Of a stretch of 64,000 nt of DNA, positions 39,701-54,700 are shown in pieces; positions within the stretch are counted from its first letter, which is position 1; the number at the start of each line of letters is the position of its first letter. Both the position numbers and the translations under genes were made by a program. The notes below the pieces were generated by a model, which worked only from the letters and a program-made list of their open reading frames with translations, searched no databases and was not told the origin of the DNA. The stretch is from Helicoverpa zea. Lineage: Eukaryota; Arthropoda; Insecta; Lepidoptera; Noctuidae. The DNA is taken from positions 10,664,001 to 10,728,000 of the forward strand of contig NC_061482.1 in assembly GCF_022581195.2 (NCBI RefSeq). The letters are read 5' to 3'.

Positions 39701-42700
39701 TTAACAATTGAGGAGCATTAAAACAACATTATTATATCAATAATCAATGAATGTTATAATTTTGTGCCAAACTGAGTGTCAAATAACTTGGTAAACAATA
39801 TTTTTCTAAATCTATACTGCGCTATTACAAGGTTATGTCAGCGGTTTATATTTTGTAGTGCTGTGCTAAAAATAACAGGCAAGTATCGTAATCTGTTCTT
39901 ATACAGTTATAATATAAAATAATACGTTTTGATTTTCTTTTTAAGAATTGGAAAATAATGGACTATAAGACTTAATTATAACTTTTATGAAAAATAAAAA
40001 TAAAACTATGACCAAACCGCATTTTTATACTTAGATTAAAAATGGTAACCCCAAATGGCGTTATGGGCCGCCATTTTGTGACGCTAAAACAGTCGTCCGT
40101 TGTCGTTTCGTGCGCATAGACCACGTTTTTCAAGTGTTTTCGATCTGTTTTTATTTGATTACCCGGCTTTTGTTAGACCGAGATATCAGGATTGATTCTG
40201 TTATTGATAATAATATAATTATACATGTAGGCGAAGATGATGATGAAGACACCACCTCCTCAAGCAAATCGGAGTCTGATTAATATTCTGTTCGCACATT
40301 CAATTCAATGTACTTGTAACAAAGAATAAATAAAACAATTTTATTATATGAATATTACCTTTTTTTGGTTTCCACTTAAATAACTAAAATATAAAACAAA
40401 TGATTCCGCCAATTTAAAACGAAAATAATCTTAAAATAATGCGGCGGTTCATTTTGAAGGAACGGTAACGAACTCAGTGTTATGTTGTGCCCATCACTAG
40501 TCGTGACTAACTGATAGGTGTCAGGAACGCATTCTCTGAACGGCCGAAGTATAGTTATTTTGTTTTCTGAATAAATATGGGATGTAGATACGATTTTGTG
40601 GTCTAGCAATTAACATAAGAAGTAGTGTACACTATATTGTTGTTTTTATCTAGTGACTTTAACTTAGTGAACAGAATGCAATAAAAACGATACGAAAGGC
40701 GGTGCCCCTATGCACGACGTTGGCCACCTATTTTTATATTTGGTCTATTTGTTTCGGATGGCACGTTAAACTGTAGGTACCGGCTGTCATTGAACATCCT
40801 TGGCAGTCGTTGCGATTAGTCAGAAGCCAGTAAGTCTGACACCAGCCAGTCTAACCAAGGAGTATTGGGTTGCCCGGGTAACGAGAAGGTCAGATAGGCA
40901 GTCGCTCCTTGTAAAAAACTGGTTCTCAGCCGCAGCCGATTAGACTGGAAGCCGACCCCAACATAATAGGGAAAAGGTTCGGTAGATTTATTCAATATAT
41001 AAAAAAAATCAAACAATATTCAAAAAAATAAACAAAAAACAAATAACTTACGTTGCGCCGGCGACCTGGAAGTCGACGGCTGGGGTCCAATCTGGTCCCT
41101 ACTCGACCCTTCAGACAGCGGCACAGATATAACCACTCCATTACTGGTACCGATCCAAAGTCGTCCCGAACTGATCAGTAGTGCCGTAATCCTGACTAGA
41201 GAGAACCCGAGCTTGCCCGTACCGAGCATTTTGCTCACATAAGGCTCTATATCAACGTCTTTCAAGTGTTGGTAAGTGTGAGCGTGGTATAAACGGAGAG
41301 TTGAGTCCATTTTGATTGTGACCTAGTGGAGAAAAAATTCGTTACAATATCTATACTAAGTATTTATTCAAAAAAATACTATGGGAAGGAAATAAACTGA
41401 ATAAAAGTGTGAGTTTTTAAGCCATTTCATTACATTATAGAGGGAAAAATGATAAATATGATAAAGATATAGAGATCCCTCACAGCACAGTTAATACTTA
41501 TGTGGCATCAGTAACGCAATGAGGTAATGGGACAGACCAAACTAATTCAACCACTATTTTATTTTTATACATTAAAAGGTTTTATTATTAGTTAAAAAAT
41601 CTTTAATATAAGTTGTACTTACCCAAACGCCGTCTCCATCGCAAGCCATCTGGCGCACTTGACTCTCCTGCCTCGGATGAGCTTCGAGCGAGTGCAGTAG
41701 CAAGCGTGAACGAGGCTCTATGACATGAACCTTGTTACGATAGCCACACCATACTGTACACCCCACCGCACTTAGGCAACGTACTGAAATATTTGTTTAG
41801 TATTAACCACACTAATATTATAAAGAAGAAAGATTTGATTGTTTGTTTGTTTGAATGGAGTAGACTAAGAAAACTATTACGACCGATTTTGGAAAATTTT
41901 GTCACTGTTGGGTAGCTATACTATTCCCGAGTAACAAAGGCTATATTTTATAAAAATATAAAAAATTCCCTCGAGACGCGGGTGAAACCGCGGGGAAACA
42001 GCTAATATTGTTATACTTATGAAATATAGGTCGAAATATCACGAGAGTCGCTGAGCAGAAGCCATTTATAAATATCAGTGGGGAGCCTCTTTACCAACAG
42101 TGTATATTAAAGAAATACATATATTACAATTTCTCTTTGACTGCGATGCTAGGACATTTCATATATTTTAATTCGCTAGCAAAAACTAATATTACATTCA
42201 AACGAAAATTATATCGACCTTTCTCATGCTCATACTCCGTCACTGCTTACCAGAGCACTTAGGGTCGCCTAAAGTGAGCAGCCAATACTGTCCAAAGTCC
42301 CACTGTCCATCCGCATGCCTCGCGAAAATAGCGACGGTACCATCAGCGAGTGCCACGATGCTTCGAGACGCGCAAGCTACGATGGCCAGTATAGCGTCAT
42401 TTAACTTCACCCTGCAGAATAAAATAAGGAAATATAATAATTGATATTCGTTTTTGTTGATTGGATTTCATTTGTGTTTCGTTTACCTGTATGTTTGTTA
42501 AAATATGAATAGTTTACAGGGGTAAGCGCAATGGAAAGGAATATCCAAGAGCGTTGGTAACTGGGTGTTTATATTTGCTAACTAATGGTGCAGAACAGTT
42601 GACAGATATAAACTGGTAGATAAACGAATAGATAAATTATATTCTATCAAAATGCTATAGTCCTCATTTATTTGAGATGATGATTGAAATAGCCAAAACC

Positions 42701-45700
42701 TAAAAAGTTATGTAATAAACCGTCAGTTGCACAAAGCTCCATTAAAATTAAAGCTTCATTAAATCTATTGCTAATACTTTTATCTTGTGAACAAAGAAAG
42801 AGTCAGCAATCGATTTAAAGAAGTTTTAACTTTAAAGGAGCTTTATGCAACTGACGTGTAGGATCAAGAAATGAACAATTGCTCAATACATCTTGAGGTC
42901 CTCCAACAACATCAAAATCTTGACAATATCCTCACCTAGCCAAGCACTTCTTATAGTTGCCAACAGCGGAGTGTACATAAAGGTTGCCACTCTTAGTCCC
43001 GAGCCACATCGTCGCCATAACGGTGGACATTTTACGAGACTCTTGAGTGGCTTCTGTTGGCGGGTCCGTTTTAGACTGCTGCTGGGCGAATGCCTCGATG
43101 CCGGGTTCCGGGGAGTTCAGATGTCCTCCTAAAACAAAATATTAAAAAAATATATAAGAAACTCTAATAAATAGCATTTAGCGTTTATCAGTCTAAATTA
43201 AAAAATACATTGTCTCTCTGGATGATTCACGGGAAGCGACCGAAATAAGGCTTGTCGGGTCCTTTTGCAATGTAGAAGGGACTTATTTAGTTTGTAGTTG
43301 GATACAATTGAATAGAGGATGCGGTTCATTTGTCCATTCTTGGGCAGTCGTTACGGGAATTTAGGGTCCAGAAAGTCTGACAAAAGGGTATCATGTTGCC
43401 CGGCTAACCGAGTTGAATAGATTTGGCCATTGGAGGGCTATTGGCGTATTAACTGACTAGCGGCTCGCCAAGCTAGTGCGAATACAAACACGTGCGATAG
43501 AACACTCAACGTTACGGGAATGGGCCCCAGATTAGCAGTGGTTCCAACTAAGCAAGCATATGTATTTCAAACTAAATTAATCCTACATTATGTGCTTATC
43601 GAGTTGCCCACTAAAGACCCCCTCTAAACAATGTATTGTTTCTCTATAAACTATATAAATCCCTATATCCCTCAGTCACACCATCACGCATGACTGATTG
43701 AGCTGAAAATTTGAGCTATTGCTATTTAAGCTTTGAAGGAAAACTATGTCCTTCTCCCGGTAGATCCGGGAGAAGGACATAGTTTTTCCATCCGACTACG
43801 AGAATCAGTTATGTTGAGGCGCGGGCGGAAACTAGTATAAAATGAATGTACGTATGTATTTACCATTAACAGGTGTGGAACTGAGCGGCGGGCTGTCGGG
43901 CGCCGGCGCGGCATCGTCGGCCTTTACCGCCGGCTCTTCGCTCTGTGGCTGCGGAGCCGTTTCGGGCTCGTTCACTGGCGTACTCGGCGGCGTCAGTATT
44001 GGGGCTTTGACCTGTGAAGATATTTAGTTATATACTATTTGTATACAATGTAAGTTCTTGAATTAGATGAATGGATTATATATTGTATATAAAGACTTGC
44101 TGACTTTAATTTGAAACTTATTCCCCTTTCCCGTTTTGCTGAATGTTTGTGATCAAACTTATCGATACTACTTTTGTGGACATAGGCTGAATAGAATTGA
44201 ATAATCATGCGTGCTCGTATATAGGGATAATTGTTTCATAATAATCTTGTTCTGGCTATACTTAAGGCGAGAAACATCATACGAGCCCTACCATAGAGAC
44301 GCGATGATCAAGTATACATAAAGCGGTATATTTATGTCGGAGCAGATGCAACTGCATTTTAAATAATCTAGTAATGAGATTAAATAATGTTACTTAGCTG
44401 CATCCAATGATATTGCGAGAAAACCCTAACAAGGAAAAGGCTAGGCAGATGGTACATAATTTTACTTACCAAGCGCGTGGTGCCGACGACGACGGCATCC
44501 TTATCACCGTTCTCTTCGCTACCGTTGTTCTTCGAGGTCACATCCACGGAATCTATTCTACCGGCACAGAACAGCGACTGCAAGAAACATACGACAGTTG
44601 GAGAGAAAGTTGAAGTAAGACGTCTTGAGGAAACCAGGACTGTCAAGTATGGAATCACAGTTGTTATTAGCGCTCAATTCTTCAATGTGAGAGGTGACAT
44701 GTGTCCAGCAGTGGGACGATAAAAAGGCTGATATTGATGTGGTGAAAAGTAACGAATTAGACAAACATTTCATAGGTTGCTGTTTCCGACAGTCTCATTT
44801 CTTTTAGGATAACAATAATGTATCTTATTAAGAACAGCCCAGTGAATCAAGAACCAAAAAAAAGAAGTGAATTAAAAAGCGATTTAAATAAAGTTTGACT
44901 AAAGCCTGAAAATTGGCTCTAGATCATCTGTACATCGATACTTGTGTAATGTATGTAGTATTGTGTAATGTAGTATTGGGTTGAAACTTATTTCTTATAG
45001 GCTACTTTTACACAATAAACACATACAGGGTGTCGTTTCTCGCTGGCGCCAGCGATTCTCTCCTGATATTCCCTGTAGTCTTCAGCCACGGCGCCCGGCA
45101 CAGAGGCCACGCATAGAATATGTTTATCCGTCACCGGGAACGACTCTATCACCTCCGCTGGGTTGTTCGCGTCGATAATCTGAAATTAATATCGATTTTA
45201 GGACATATTCGTTTAGTTTTGTGATAAAGTACACCCATGAGGATTGTTACGGGCACGTGTTTTACTGATTAGTAGTTTTTAATTGTCCTTTTTGATTTCA
45301 CGTGCTTAAGAAAGATACCTCAAATGGGCATTCAATTAAATGTAGTATAACTTTAATTACTTAACAAATTGTAACCCTTAGTTCTAAAGTAACAGATATC
45401 AGGTAAGTTTATAAAGCTATAACTTATAAACCAATCGTGTGCCAGATGTTTTCGTAGAAATAATATAATAGGATCTTTCTTACCATAACAATGCCCTTAT
45501 TCTGGTTGCTGGAACATATCCAGACTAGGGATGATAAGTTTTTTTCCGTGTATTCAACGTTCTGAGTGGACTGCAACTGCTGGTTTATTTGTTCCACTTC
45601 GGGAGAATGGACCGACTGAGCTTTGCTCATCTCGTACGCTGAGGATAAAAGGTTTATATAAGTCATTAATTTTATAAAGGTAAAGAGATGTTTGTTTGAC

Positions 45701-48700
45701 CACACTAATCTCAGAAACTGGTGGAATAATTAGAAAAATTCTTTCAGTGTCAGATAGCTGAGCACGGTTATAGGCTTCTTTATATCCAGTAGCACAGAGT
45801 ACTTTATACAGAAGCGAGGGGAATAGCTTTACTATTTATACTGACTAGATACATATAGATGCTCTCCACAGAAGTTAAATTCCTTTAGCAAGTGATTAAT
45901 TTCTTTATTAAAATGTTTACCAACAGCTTCCGTGTACAATTTGGCTAAAGTTAAGGTGACTAGGTAATTAGTGACCGATACTTGAACACATGATTCTACT
46001 CACGATCGCATACAACTTTCTCACAGAAACTCTTTTTTATAATCTTTACTTTAATATAAATGGTTTAAACTAGACTTCGCCAGATCTTTCAGACAGCTGT
46101 TTTGCTTTTTTGAATAAACCAATGAATATAAAAAAGTTGTTTGTAATCATGACCAGAATAACGTGTTTAGGTATCACTCACTAATTATTAGTCACCCTAC
46201 ATATTATTAGAAAGACTGTAAAGCACTGGTTCTCAGCTGAATCCGGTTAGACTGGAAGCCGACCCCAACATAGTTGGAAAAAAGGCTCGGGAGATGGAAT
46301 GACTTGCACTAATAATACGAAATATTTACCTAGTGACATGGTGTTCTCTGTCTTGTCGTCCTGGTTGGCATAGAACACACTCTCTCCGACCATACAACCA
46401 CCATCAGGGGTGCGGCCCCCGTTCAAATTGACGGCGGCTGCACACAGCAGTGTCATACGGGGCTCGTTTTCAGCTATAGGTCTGTAATTGAAAGTACTTT
46501 TAGAATGCAATATAGGACAATAGGTAATCCTAATATTTATTAAATTTTAATATGTTAACATTTTTGGTATGAAGCAAAGGTACGTCCGTCACAAGACGAC
46601 GTCTATGAAGAAGAAAAGTATGTAAGTAGACCACAGACTCAGCCTTTCAACTTACAATATATAAGTAAATCATAATCATAAATGAGACTATGTTGTTATT
46701 GTAATTGATGTCTATGAACGTTTTGAGACTACGACTAACCTGCAAAACACCGGTACGGGTACCGGGACGCCGCCCGATGAAAGCGACGTGACCGAACTGG
46801 GGCCCTTTTGTCCCTGGCCGCTCTTGCTGGGCAGACTCCACCCGTAGGCCTGAGTGCGCCCGTCTTCTTTGCGGACGTGGGCCCGCACCTACACGCACAC
46901 ACACGCAATGTGTACGATATCAACGTAACACCCATACAAACTCAAGGAGAAGCGGGGAAAAACAAACACAAATATAAACGTACATATTTAATTAGCGATT
47001 AAAACCATATAAAGTAACTATAAATACGAAACACTATACACATGCCTATAACTAATATCACTTAATGTCACTAGCACTGTTCAATAAGTTGAAAACTGTG
47101 CCGTCATTGATTCAGCTGAAAACAAAAGAAAGGAAAGGAAATTAGGTACAGGGAGAGGAAGAAATGAAAATAAAACACAAACAGAACATTGGGTCCAAAG
47201 ATGGCACATTGAAAACGAACACACAAGTCTATGGGAGATGTACACTGGATGAAGTGAAAAGCATCTCGACAGGGGAGCACAAGCTGTGGTGATGAGTGAG
47301 CTACAGCCTACGCGAATGATTGTTCTACTGCAAAAGTGGCGAACTGATGTTTATGAGTCGACTGGCTAATTTTCATCTTTCCTCTTTTTTTTTCATTTTA
47401 TCATGTTTTTGTTGCAAAGACTCAGTTTTCAATGCAGACTTTAGCTAATAAATGCTTTGTATTTGTCGTTTTTGTTATCAATGTAAATAACTTCACTAGG
47501 TATTGTAAAGCTCCGCGTACCGATAAAGAGTTTTGTGAGAATTTAAAGCCAATTTGCGTGATATTGTCTGCTTTAAAAAGTTTTATAAAACCATTCAGAA
47601 CCCATCTAAAAGTGCGTATAATGGAGTAATCATGTTCATATGAAATGTATGTGATTCCTAATATTGGGAATATCTAAAAGGCGAACAAAGAGCGAATCTT
47701 CTTAAAGAAGGTATCGTACGAATGAAGAAACGAGGCGGCATATGTATAGCGAATACGTATCTAGTTATAATTAGGGTGCAAATTATTATAAAATACATAC
47801 AAATATTATGAAAGAAAGAATGTAAAGCGACAGGAATAGTTTAGTTAGATATTAATAAATACACATACATACAAAATTAATTATGGCCGGTTTCTGAGCG
47901 AGCATCTTTGTCGAATAAACCGCCGGCCGGCAATGGTGCTCGGAAACCGGCTTTATAAAAAGCTTAAGAAATAACACGATTTAGCCAAATAGGGATGTAA
48001 GTTTGCTTATACAAGGTATGTATAAATAAGCGAGAGGCCTTCTTTGTTGCAGGGGTCTTTGCTTTAATTCAGATAAAGCCTGAAGCCATTGTTTTTATGA
48101 CAGTTTAAAATAAAAAAATACGCGTAGCTTATTTATACAGGGCATCAACGGCCACCACCATCAAAGCCATTGGGAAATTCACTAGATAACCAGAACGGTT
48201 TTCATTTTATTCTATTTATCTGCTAATCAGTTTAAATAATACTTATGCATACAAAAAAAAATCCTTTACTTATTTTATTACGAGTAAGTACTTTTATTAT
48301 CACCAACCTCTAATATACCATTTATATTCATTGCAATTTAAGCTAAGTATTATCCCAACATACAAATTCAATAATCCTTCATTCCCGCTAAAGAACATAC
48401 CTGTCGGAACTGCTCGCTGCGTTCATGTCTCCTCGAATGATGGTGGTCGGTCAGCTGAGTCTCGAAAAAATCCGCCTGAGTTCTCGAGTGACGCATAGAT
48501 GGTTGAGGAGCGGCAACCGCGCGGAGGTGAGGCGTCGACAGCGGTCGTTGTGGACGCTCACTTGAACTGGAAAGATTACATTATTGTATATAAAGGAAAG
48601 ATGGACATCTATAGAAGTAACGTGGCAAAAGAAACGTGGTCATCTATATTTGTAAAATTAAGAAGGAAAATGTTTTTGTTCGAACTCTAAAGGAACCGTT

Positions 48701-51700
48701 TTAAATGCTTTCACTGTTAGAAAGCCAGACTATCTCCGAGTAACATCTAGACTATATTTGGCACAGGTACGGGAGTAAATCCGACGGACGCGGCTGAAAC
48801 CACGGGAAACAGCGGGTAATATAATAAAACAAACGAAAGATGCATATGATCTTAATTTGTTAATGGAATTTGTTTATTTGTTTTAGCTAACGATGCCGTT
48901 TTGACATATTATTATATTATCTTGTTATGTTCATAATGAAATAGAAGACGCATTAATGATCGCAATCAGCATTAAAAGCAAGGATGGTGATGATTCAATG
49001 GCAGTGACTCAGCACGAGACTTTTGGAGTGTAACACAATAGTGTATTATCGAAATTTTTGCTTGCTCAAGATTATTATCGTAATAAAAATATGTGCAAAG
49101 CAGATGCATAGTTATGGACGGCACGTACATTGACGTATATTCTAGCGAAACGCAAGAACATTCATGTAAATAAAATTTGATCTGCACAGCATGTCTATGA
49201 GAGTAGCACAAATAGATAATGCACTCCGAACCAATGTCACAATTACATGGTAGGTGCAAGGTACAGTTAAATGATACGCAATGAATGTTCGGAACGACCA
49301 AATCGACTTTTCAACGCTCAGCTTTAACTTATAGGATTGTATATATTGAGTTTCGTTTTTAATAAACTCGCGTTTTACAGTCTTTACAAGGCTACTTGTA
49401 TGTTTACATATTTGATTCGCAACATAAGAGTATTTTTAGCTGTGCAACAATTGCCGAGCGAGGACAAGGTTTTAGACTTAAGTGGCACGTAAAGCATTTT
49501 GTTTTTTTTTTTTTTTAAGTTGAATTCTTTTACACAGATATACGCCTGTAAATTTGTGTACATACGTGATTCTCTATTTCTTTATACGTGTAGCTATCGA
49601 TCCAATTTCAATGAATTTTCAGTTTTTTTTATGTTGGTTAATAGGGCCAAGGTTGATAAATATTAATTACTTATTGAACAATTATAACTAGTCTAGAGCT
49701 AACATAACTCGACAAGGCCACAGAGCAGTAATTGCAAAGCCAGCTACTCGCCTCAAAAAAACATACATTCGCAACATAATTAAACAATTAATATAGCCAT
49801 GGCAAATAAAAGCAAAATTAATAGATTATATTTTTTGTAATTTAGAAATATAAATGTCAGGTTATAATAAATCAGGGACAGAATCAACCGGCTAGTGCAT
49901 TTAAGTTAGGGAATTTTAAAGAATATAACAACCGATTATGATGAATCTATGGTAGTGAGCCATATAGATGACAATTTTATTTATGTCATATCTCTTTGAG
50001 CTCCTTTTTAACTGTCTCAACTTTTAACAATACATATTAGATCATTTAAACATTCGCAGAATTGCAGTGCAGTTCATAATATTCGCATTGGCTTCTTTTA
50101 TGAAACGAGGAAAGATTGTTCTATTTCATCTTCAAATAAATAAACGGCTTCAGCCAATTCATTGTACCACTGCAGGGCTCAGGCCTCTTCTCACACAGAG
50201 AAAGAATGGGCGTTAACCTCAAATACATGTTTGAACACAAATATAAACACAAGCGCTCAGCAATATTATCAAAGACAAAATACAGATCAGACACGTCTTC
50301 TGTACATACATAATGACAATAAACATCTTAGCAACCGGATGAATAACAATGCAGTAAATAAAAATATGAAATAAAGCTGAATAACTACAGATACCTACGT
50401 TATAAAGCAAATCAACAGATGGATAGGTAATTGGTATCCGCCGTAATGAGTGTTTTTGAAAAGTATAATAACGGTTATGGTATACATTTTGTTTGTCTTT
50501 GGGCAAACACGGTAAAACAGCAAAAACGATTGAGATGGCATTTGGTATACAAGCTACACAAATAAAGTACTAAAATAATGATGCATAGATTCCATGTACG
50601 AGAGGTCAGGTCAGAAGTAATGGCTAAATCGACAATAATTATAGGGGTGAGGTGAATAATCTTCAAATCCACAATATGCAGAAGCCTAAAAGGGTTATCA
50701 TTTATAATGTCTCAATATTGTAAAGACATTTTTTCTCAACGTTCTTGAATATATCTGATGTTGCAGATTTTTCTTTTTTACTTGGAGTCGCAGGTATATA
50801 ATGAAATATGTTGACTGTTCGTTTTAGAATAATAGGTCAAAAGGGGTCAGACAGCCTCCTCGATAGAAAGCCCTAAGTCTTACAACAAAAGCTGATCTTA
50901 GGTATCTAGAGCCTCCTGCCGGGGCTGCGGGTTGTTCGAAAGGGATACCGCGGCCCTGGCACATAAAAAGGCCTACGACGGAACACGACGGTTTTTAGTC
51001 AGTAAGAGTCTAACATCCCCTCACCGCTGCTAACCCACAGCGGGAGGGGTCATTTGATGATTTTAGATGTCGTTAAAAAAAAGGTATCTAGAGCCTCTGC
51101 GAACATTCTAGAAGCATCACCTACGTATCAGACATCGGCGGGCCATTATAATTACCTGAAGAGATTACTAAAAAGCTTCCATATGCTCTGTTTGTTCTTC
51201 TTATCCATGGTAGTCGAGTCTACGCGGCTCGCGCGCACCATCTCCGTCCAACGAACCGCATCTTGCAGCTCCATGAAGCGTTCCTGTCATAACGTATTAC
51301 ACAAGTTTTAAGTAAAAAGATCTTATTAAAAGTTTCGTGTTTTGAAAAAGTTGATTCAGTCGAAGACTAATCTTCCACTACTGAAAAACGTTATACCAGT
51401 TCGCTACAGAGATGTGCAGAATCTCGCCACAATATTATCCTTCTTATATTTAAAAAGTAAATTATATACTCATTCAAAAAATAAAAGAGAAGCTTTATGG
51501 TCGGCTGTAAGAGAACCCAATTCTGGGTTCAACTCACTTTTATATAAAAACTTTCTGTATTTTTTGTCGTTTCGTATATGAAGTGTAATCTTATATTTAA
51601 AAATTAATTGCTGCTCGTTAGTCTGGCTAAACCACGAGAATGACTGGGCCGATTTAGCTTATTTTGGTTTTACAATGTTAATACAGGTACGATGCGAAGT

Positions 51701-54700
51701 TCGCGGGATCAGCTAGTAAGGAATAAATTATATTACCTTATACTGGTTGCGTTCCATGAGCACTCTGGCCATTTCGACGCGCGTGAAGCGTCGGCGCTGC
51801 GCCATCGGCACGTCGGCCTCATCCTCGTTGTTGTCGCCACCGCCCGCGTTCGTGCTCACCGTCTCCTGTCGCATGGCCACGCAAAAACTAAACATCACAC
51901 TTATTAACAAATCCATTGGGAACTCTGGAAATAACCCCAATACGTGATACCAAAGAAAAGAGTTAATGTAATATCTTCATTGTCATCAGCGGTAAACTGG
52001 ATAAACCGCTTTATATGGAGGCTTTATAGAAGGCCTCAAACCTATACAGATCAAAATTGAAACCCACTTTATCTCCGTGCCTGCACGTAACCCTTAAGCA
52101 AGACTCAATACCTATATCTTCAATCTATGCTTCAAGCATTACCTTGTCCAATAAACTGGTGGATCCCCGCTATCATTTGAACATCTTAAGCAGTCGTTAC
52201 GGGTCAGAAGCCAATTGGGTTGCTTGGGTAAGGAGGTCAGATAGTCAGTCGCTCTTTGTAAAACACTGCTTCTTAGCTACAGTTCTTAGTTGTAGTCCAG
52301 AAAAGACTATGCAGATCATAAACTGGTCCTGCAATTGAAAGCCAACCTACCTTCAAATGCCTGACTTCTTCCTCCAGCTCAGTGACACGGTCACGTAGCT
52401 TCTCCCTCGCGGAACTGAGGTTGGCCACCTCTTCTCTGAGGATCTCCAGCTCGCCAGTCATTTCGTCCACCTTCACTATCAGGTCATCTTTCACAACGTT
52501 CAATGCGTTCTTCGTGGCTAACAGCTCGTTATTCTCCAGAATAAGATTCTCCACTTCCTTGCCCATTCCTGGTAGGTGAAATGTTTGTGAGTTTGGGCAA
52601 AATAATATACGAGTGCCGGAAACGTTAAAAGTGATTTCTCTAATCAAGTCTCCTTGAATCAAAATCTTTCTGAGTTGGTAGAGTAGCAGGAATATGAAGA
52701 CAGAATTTCATAGCATTTAATTTCAAGAATAGAAGGTATGTATATGTTCATAGATTGAAGTCGAGCAAGATTGTAGAATTGTAGGAATCTTTTATTTCAC
52801 TTACTTGCATCTTGCGCTTAGGAAATCGCAAGTGATCGTTAGGCCCGTCACACACTTCGCCGCATGCGTTAGCAACAACAATTTGATCGCGTCAACAGAA
52901 ATGAAACACTATGTACTAACATTAATGAAACGACTATAAGTGGCATACAAATTGCAACGATATGCGACGCAGTGTGTGAGACGGTCGTGATTCACTAAAT
53001 ATTTTTGGGCTGCTATTTTTTTCTTACTACGTTTAATGGTAGCGAAAATTCAATCAGTAGTCTATAAATTACTTACCGAAATAATTGTCGTTAACTGCAA
53101 TCATGCGTTGATGCAACATTTTGTTAGAACGCATGGAAATAGAACGTACAGTTATTAGTATTTTATGAAAAGTTATTAATGTCCAATACTAGTTAAATGC
53201 TCACACACGACGCCACTTTAAGTAGACATAAAATCGCAATAATTCATTGCGTATTTCATTCTACAATAAATAAAGTTTACGAGCGAAAGATTATATTTCT
53301 GTCAGCTCTTCTATGTTCTAAGACACAACTAACACACTAATATTTGATAGGTATTGCAAAGATTTCATTCATGCAAGATAGCTTTTGAGTAAAGCGACCA
53401 AGAAAAGGGGAAATAAACCTGAAACCGATAAGGCCATGTCCTAGGAAGATTAGATGACATTCAGTATTGTAAAGCATATCTTTACCATAACAATGGTACA
53501 AAGATGCTCGACAACACTAGCATAAACATAATAAAATCTTTGCTTAATTATTGAGCTGCAATTATTTTCATATTATTGTTTACCGGGTTTCTAGAAAATC
53601 AATCAGGAAGCAATTGACAGTTTTAATATTTTCTTATAGGGTGATTTAAATGGCCTCATGAGAGATATGAACGCACTTACATATTTATAAATACAGCTGA
53701 ACAGAATGGACACTTGAGATTGGACAATATTAAAAATGGAGTTTTCTAGAAACTGGGCGTTTGCAACAGTAAAAGCAATCAATACTGAAATCGTCTGATA
53801 TTGCAACATATAAATGTGCTAACTTGCTTGGAACATAAGAACATAAATTCTACTACATAAAATGAGCGATACCTTGTTATTTCAGACATAGAAATACTAA
53901 GTGGCGTTGTGTGTCTGTATACGATATGTTACTGATATATACGTATTTTTATGAGATTATACTTTAACCACTATAAACGATGTACATATTTTCTCAGAAA
54001 ATAACTTCCCAAACAAATATTGGTACACATTACTGTGTACTAAAGTCTACAGCAGATCGACTGCAGCACAATAATTAAAGCGTCGCAGCGACAACGACAC
54101 GAACGACGAACATTGAAAATATTTAGCTATCAAATGTACTGGTGATCCATGAAAGTCCCTATATGAAAAAAGCAGCATATAAATAAGTAACAAATGAGCA
54201 AGTTTGTGCTCGGACATTTATCCAGTTTAGTGCATATTAAGATATCTGCTTTTTCATAGTAGCAAAAGTGTGCACTAATCTCATAAAAATACAATAGGCT
54301 ACGTACAATAAATACTTCAATAAAATAAATGTTAAACCGAAATTGACAAGTAAACCGAAAATCAATAAATATCTACATGAATCGATAAAATATTGTATAT
54401 TTATAATAAATATTTACAACTTAAAACCAGATAGGGTTACTGCAACTGAATAAAGCAGGCTGTATATTAGGTACAAATTAAAATTAACAACATAGTTTAA
54501 TTAAAAAATTAGGTCAGCTGTGAATTGCGAAACATACTGGTTACTTCAATATAAAATAGAGCAATATATTATTTTTATTAAAGTGTACTAAAAAGCATAT
54601 TTCAAGCTACTTGAAATAAACAAAAGGTGCTCAGTTATTTCCAGCCACCATTTAATGAGACAAACTTTTTAAGTTTTGCGTAACATTTTGATCACGGATT

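Larger units (their letters stand above)
48567..51155 (-). other. syd intron, 2.6 kb
   Basis: Holds a Helitron-like end fragment (48745-48830, 'gacgcggctgaaaccacgggaaacagcgggtaat'), a poly-T run near 49500, and the A-tailed retroposon at 50916-51082. No nested gene seen. Confidence 0.5.
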
